5,876 nt of DNA from Dokdonella_A sp035760865 (GTDB taxonomy: Bacteria; Pseudomonadota; Gammaproteobacteria; Xanthomonadales; Rhodanobacteraceae), in NCBI GenBank assembly GCA_035760865.1, contig DASTSE010000446.1, forward strand, positions 1-5,876, in the 5' to 3' direction. This document shows, piece by piece, positions 5,784 to 5,876 of the stretch (position 1 is its first letter; the number at the start of each line of letters is the position of its first letter). Under the pieces are notes generated by a model, which was not told the origin of the DNA, ran no database searches, and saw only the letters and a program-made list of their open reading frames with translations. A program made the position numbers and the translations under genes.

Positions 5784-5853
5784 CGGGATGGGGGATTGGG
5801 GATTGGGGATTGGGGATTGGGGATTGGGGATTGGGGATTGGCGATTCGTGATT
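5784..5853 (+). repeat. tandem heptad array (GGGGATT), G-quadruplex-capable
   Basis: Ten consecutive 7-base units lie directly upstream of queC. The first is degenerate (CGGGATG, 5784-5790), then come seven perfect GGGGATT units (5791-5839), then GGCGATT and CGTGATT. The plus strand thus has repeated runs of four G separated by three-base loops, an ideal G-quadruplex pattern. This strand is the template for queC, and any queC transcript starting upstream would carry AATCCCC repeats in its leader. Perfect units in the centre and decayed ones at the edges are what slippage-driven growth leaves. No promoter was recognised in the 23 bases to the right. Confidence 0.9.
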
Positions 5854-5876
5854 CGCTGTGGTTGCGGACTGCGGGC

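Noticed and set aside
5162..5851. Plus-strand frame opposite queC that runs into the heptad array
   Set aside because: Shadow of queC; its C-terminal GDWGLGI repeat is just the translated GGGGATT array.
5784..5853. CRISPR-like array
   Set aside because: Units are 7 bases long with no spacers; it is a simple tandem repeat.
5771..5876. preQ1/preQ0 riboswitch upstream of queC
   Set aside because: The leader consists of heptad repeats; I could not find a hairpin plus A-rich tail of the preQ1 type on the minus strand.

Overview
This is a very GC-rich chromosomal window whose genes look like those of a gammaproteobacterium of the Xanthomonadales/Lysobacterales type. The basis is the high GC at third codon positions, a CreD-type protein, a tRNA gene with encoded CCA, and short interspersed repeats beginning GTGGGAGC and heptads of GGGGATT. 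The group assignment is an inference, and no single marker in the window proves it.

Left part (1-2511, plus strand): three tightly packed genes that probably form the end of an operon. They are the C-terminal part of a probable SGNH/GDSL-type hydrolase, a class I SAM-dependent methyltransferase (ATGA overlap with the first gene) and a membrane-bound acyltransferase of the acyltransferase-3 family (GTG start 4 bases after the methyltransferase stop). This mix is typical of loci that decorate surface polysaccharides or other glycans with methyl and acyl groups. The substrate cannot be read from the window.

Middle part (2513-4710, minus strand): tsaB, the TsaB subunit of the t6A37 tRNA-modification machinery, and upstream of it creD, an inner membrane protein. 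tsaB converges on the acyltransferase gene with one base between the two stop codons. The 194-base creD-tsaB spacer is not empty. It carries a cluster of three REP-like hairpin units in alternating orientation, with compensatory base changes in the stems, enclosing a short G-rich heptad tract. It ends in an extended -10 promoter placed so close to the tsaB start that the mRNA is probably leaderless.

Right part (4711-5876, minus strand): a tRNA-Lys(UUU) gene with encoded CCA, and queC for the preQ0 step of queuosine/7-deazaguanine synthesis. Upstream of the queC ribosome binding site lies a tandem heptad array (seven perfect GGGGATT units with degenerate units at both edges). It meets the simple G-quadruplex rule on the plus strand and is related to the degenerate heptads in the creD-tsaB spacer.

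Together the genes are mostly housekeeping (tRNA modification, a tRNA, an envelope protein) beside a surface-modification operon. I see no transposase, integrase, CRISPR array or toxin-antitoxin module, and no clear new multi-gene system. The most interesting material is non-coding: the REP-like cluster, the two heptad/G-quadruplex tracts and the leaderless tsaB promoter.
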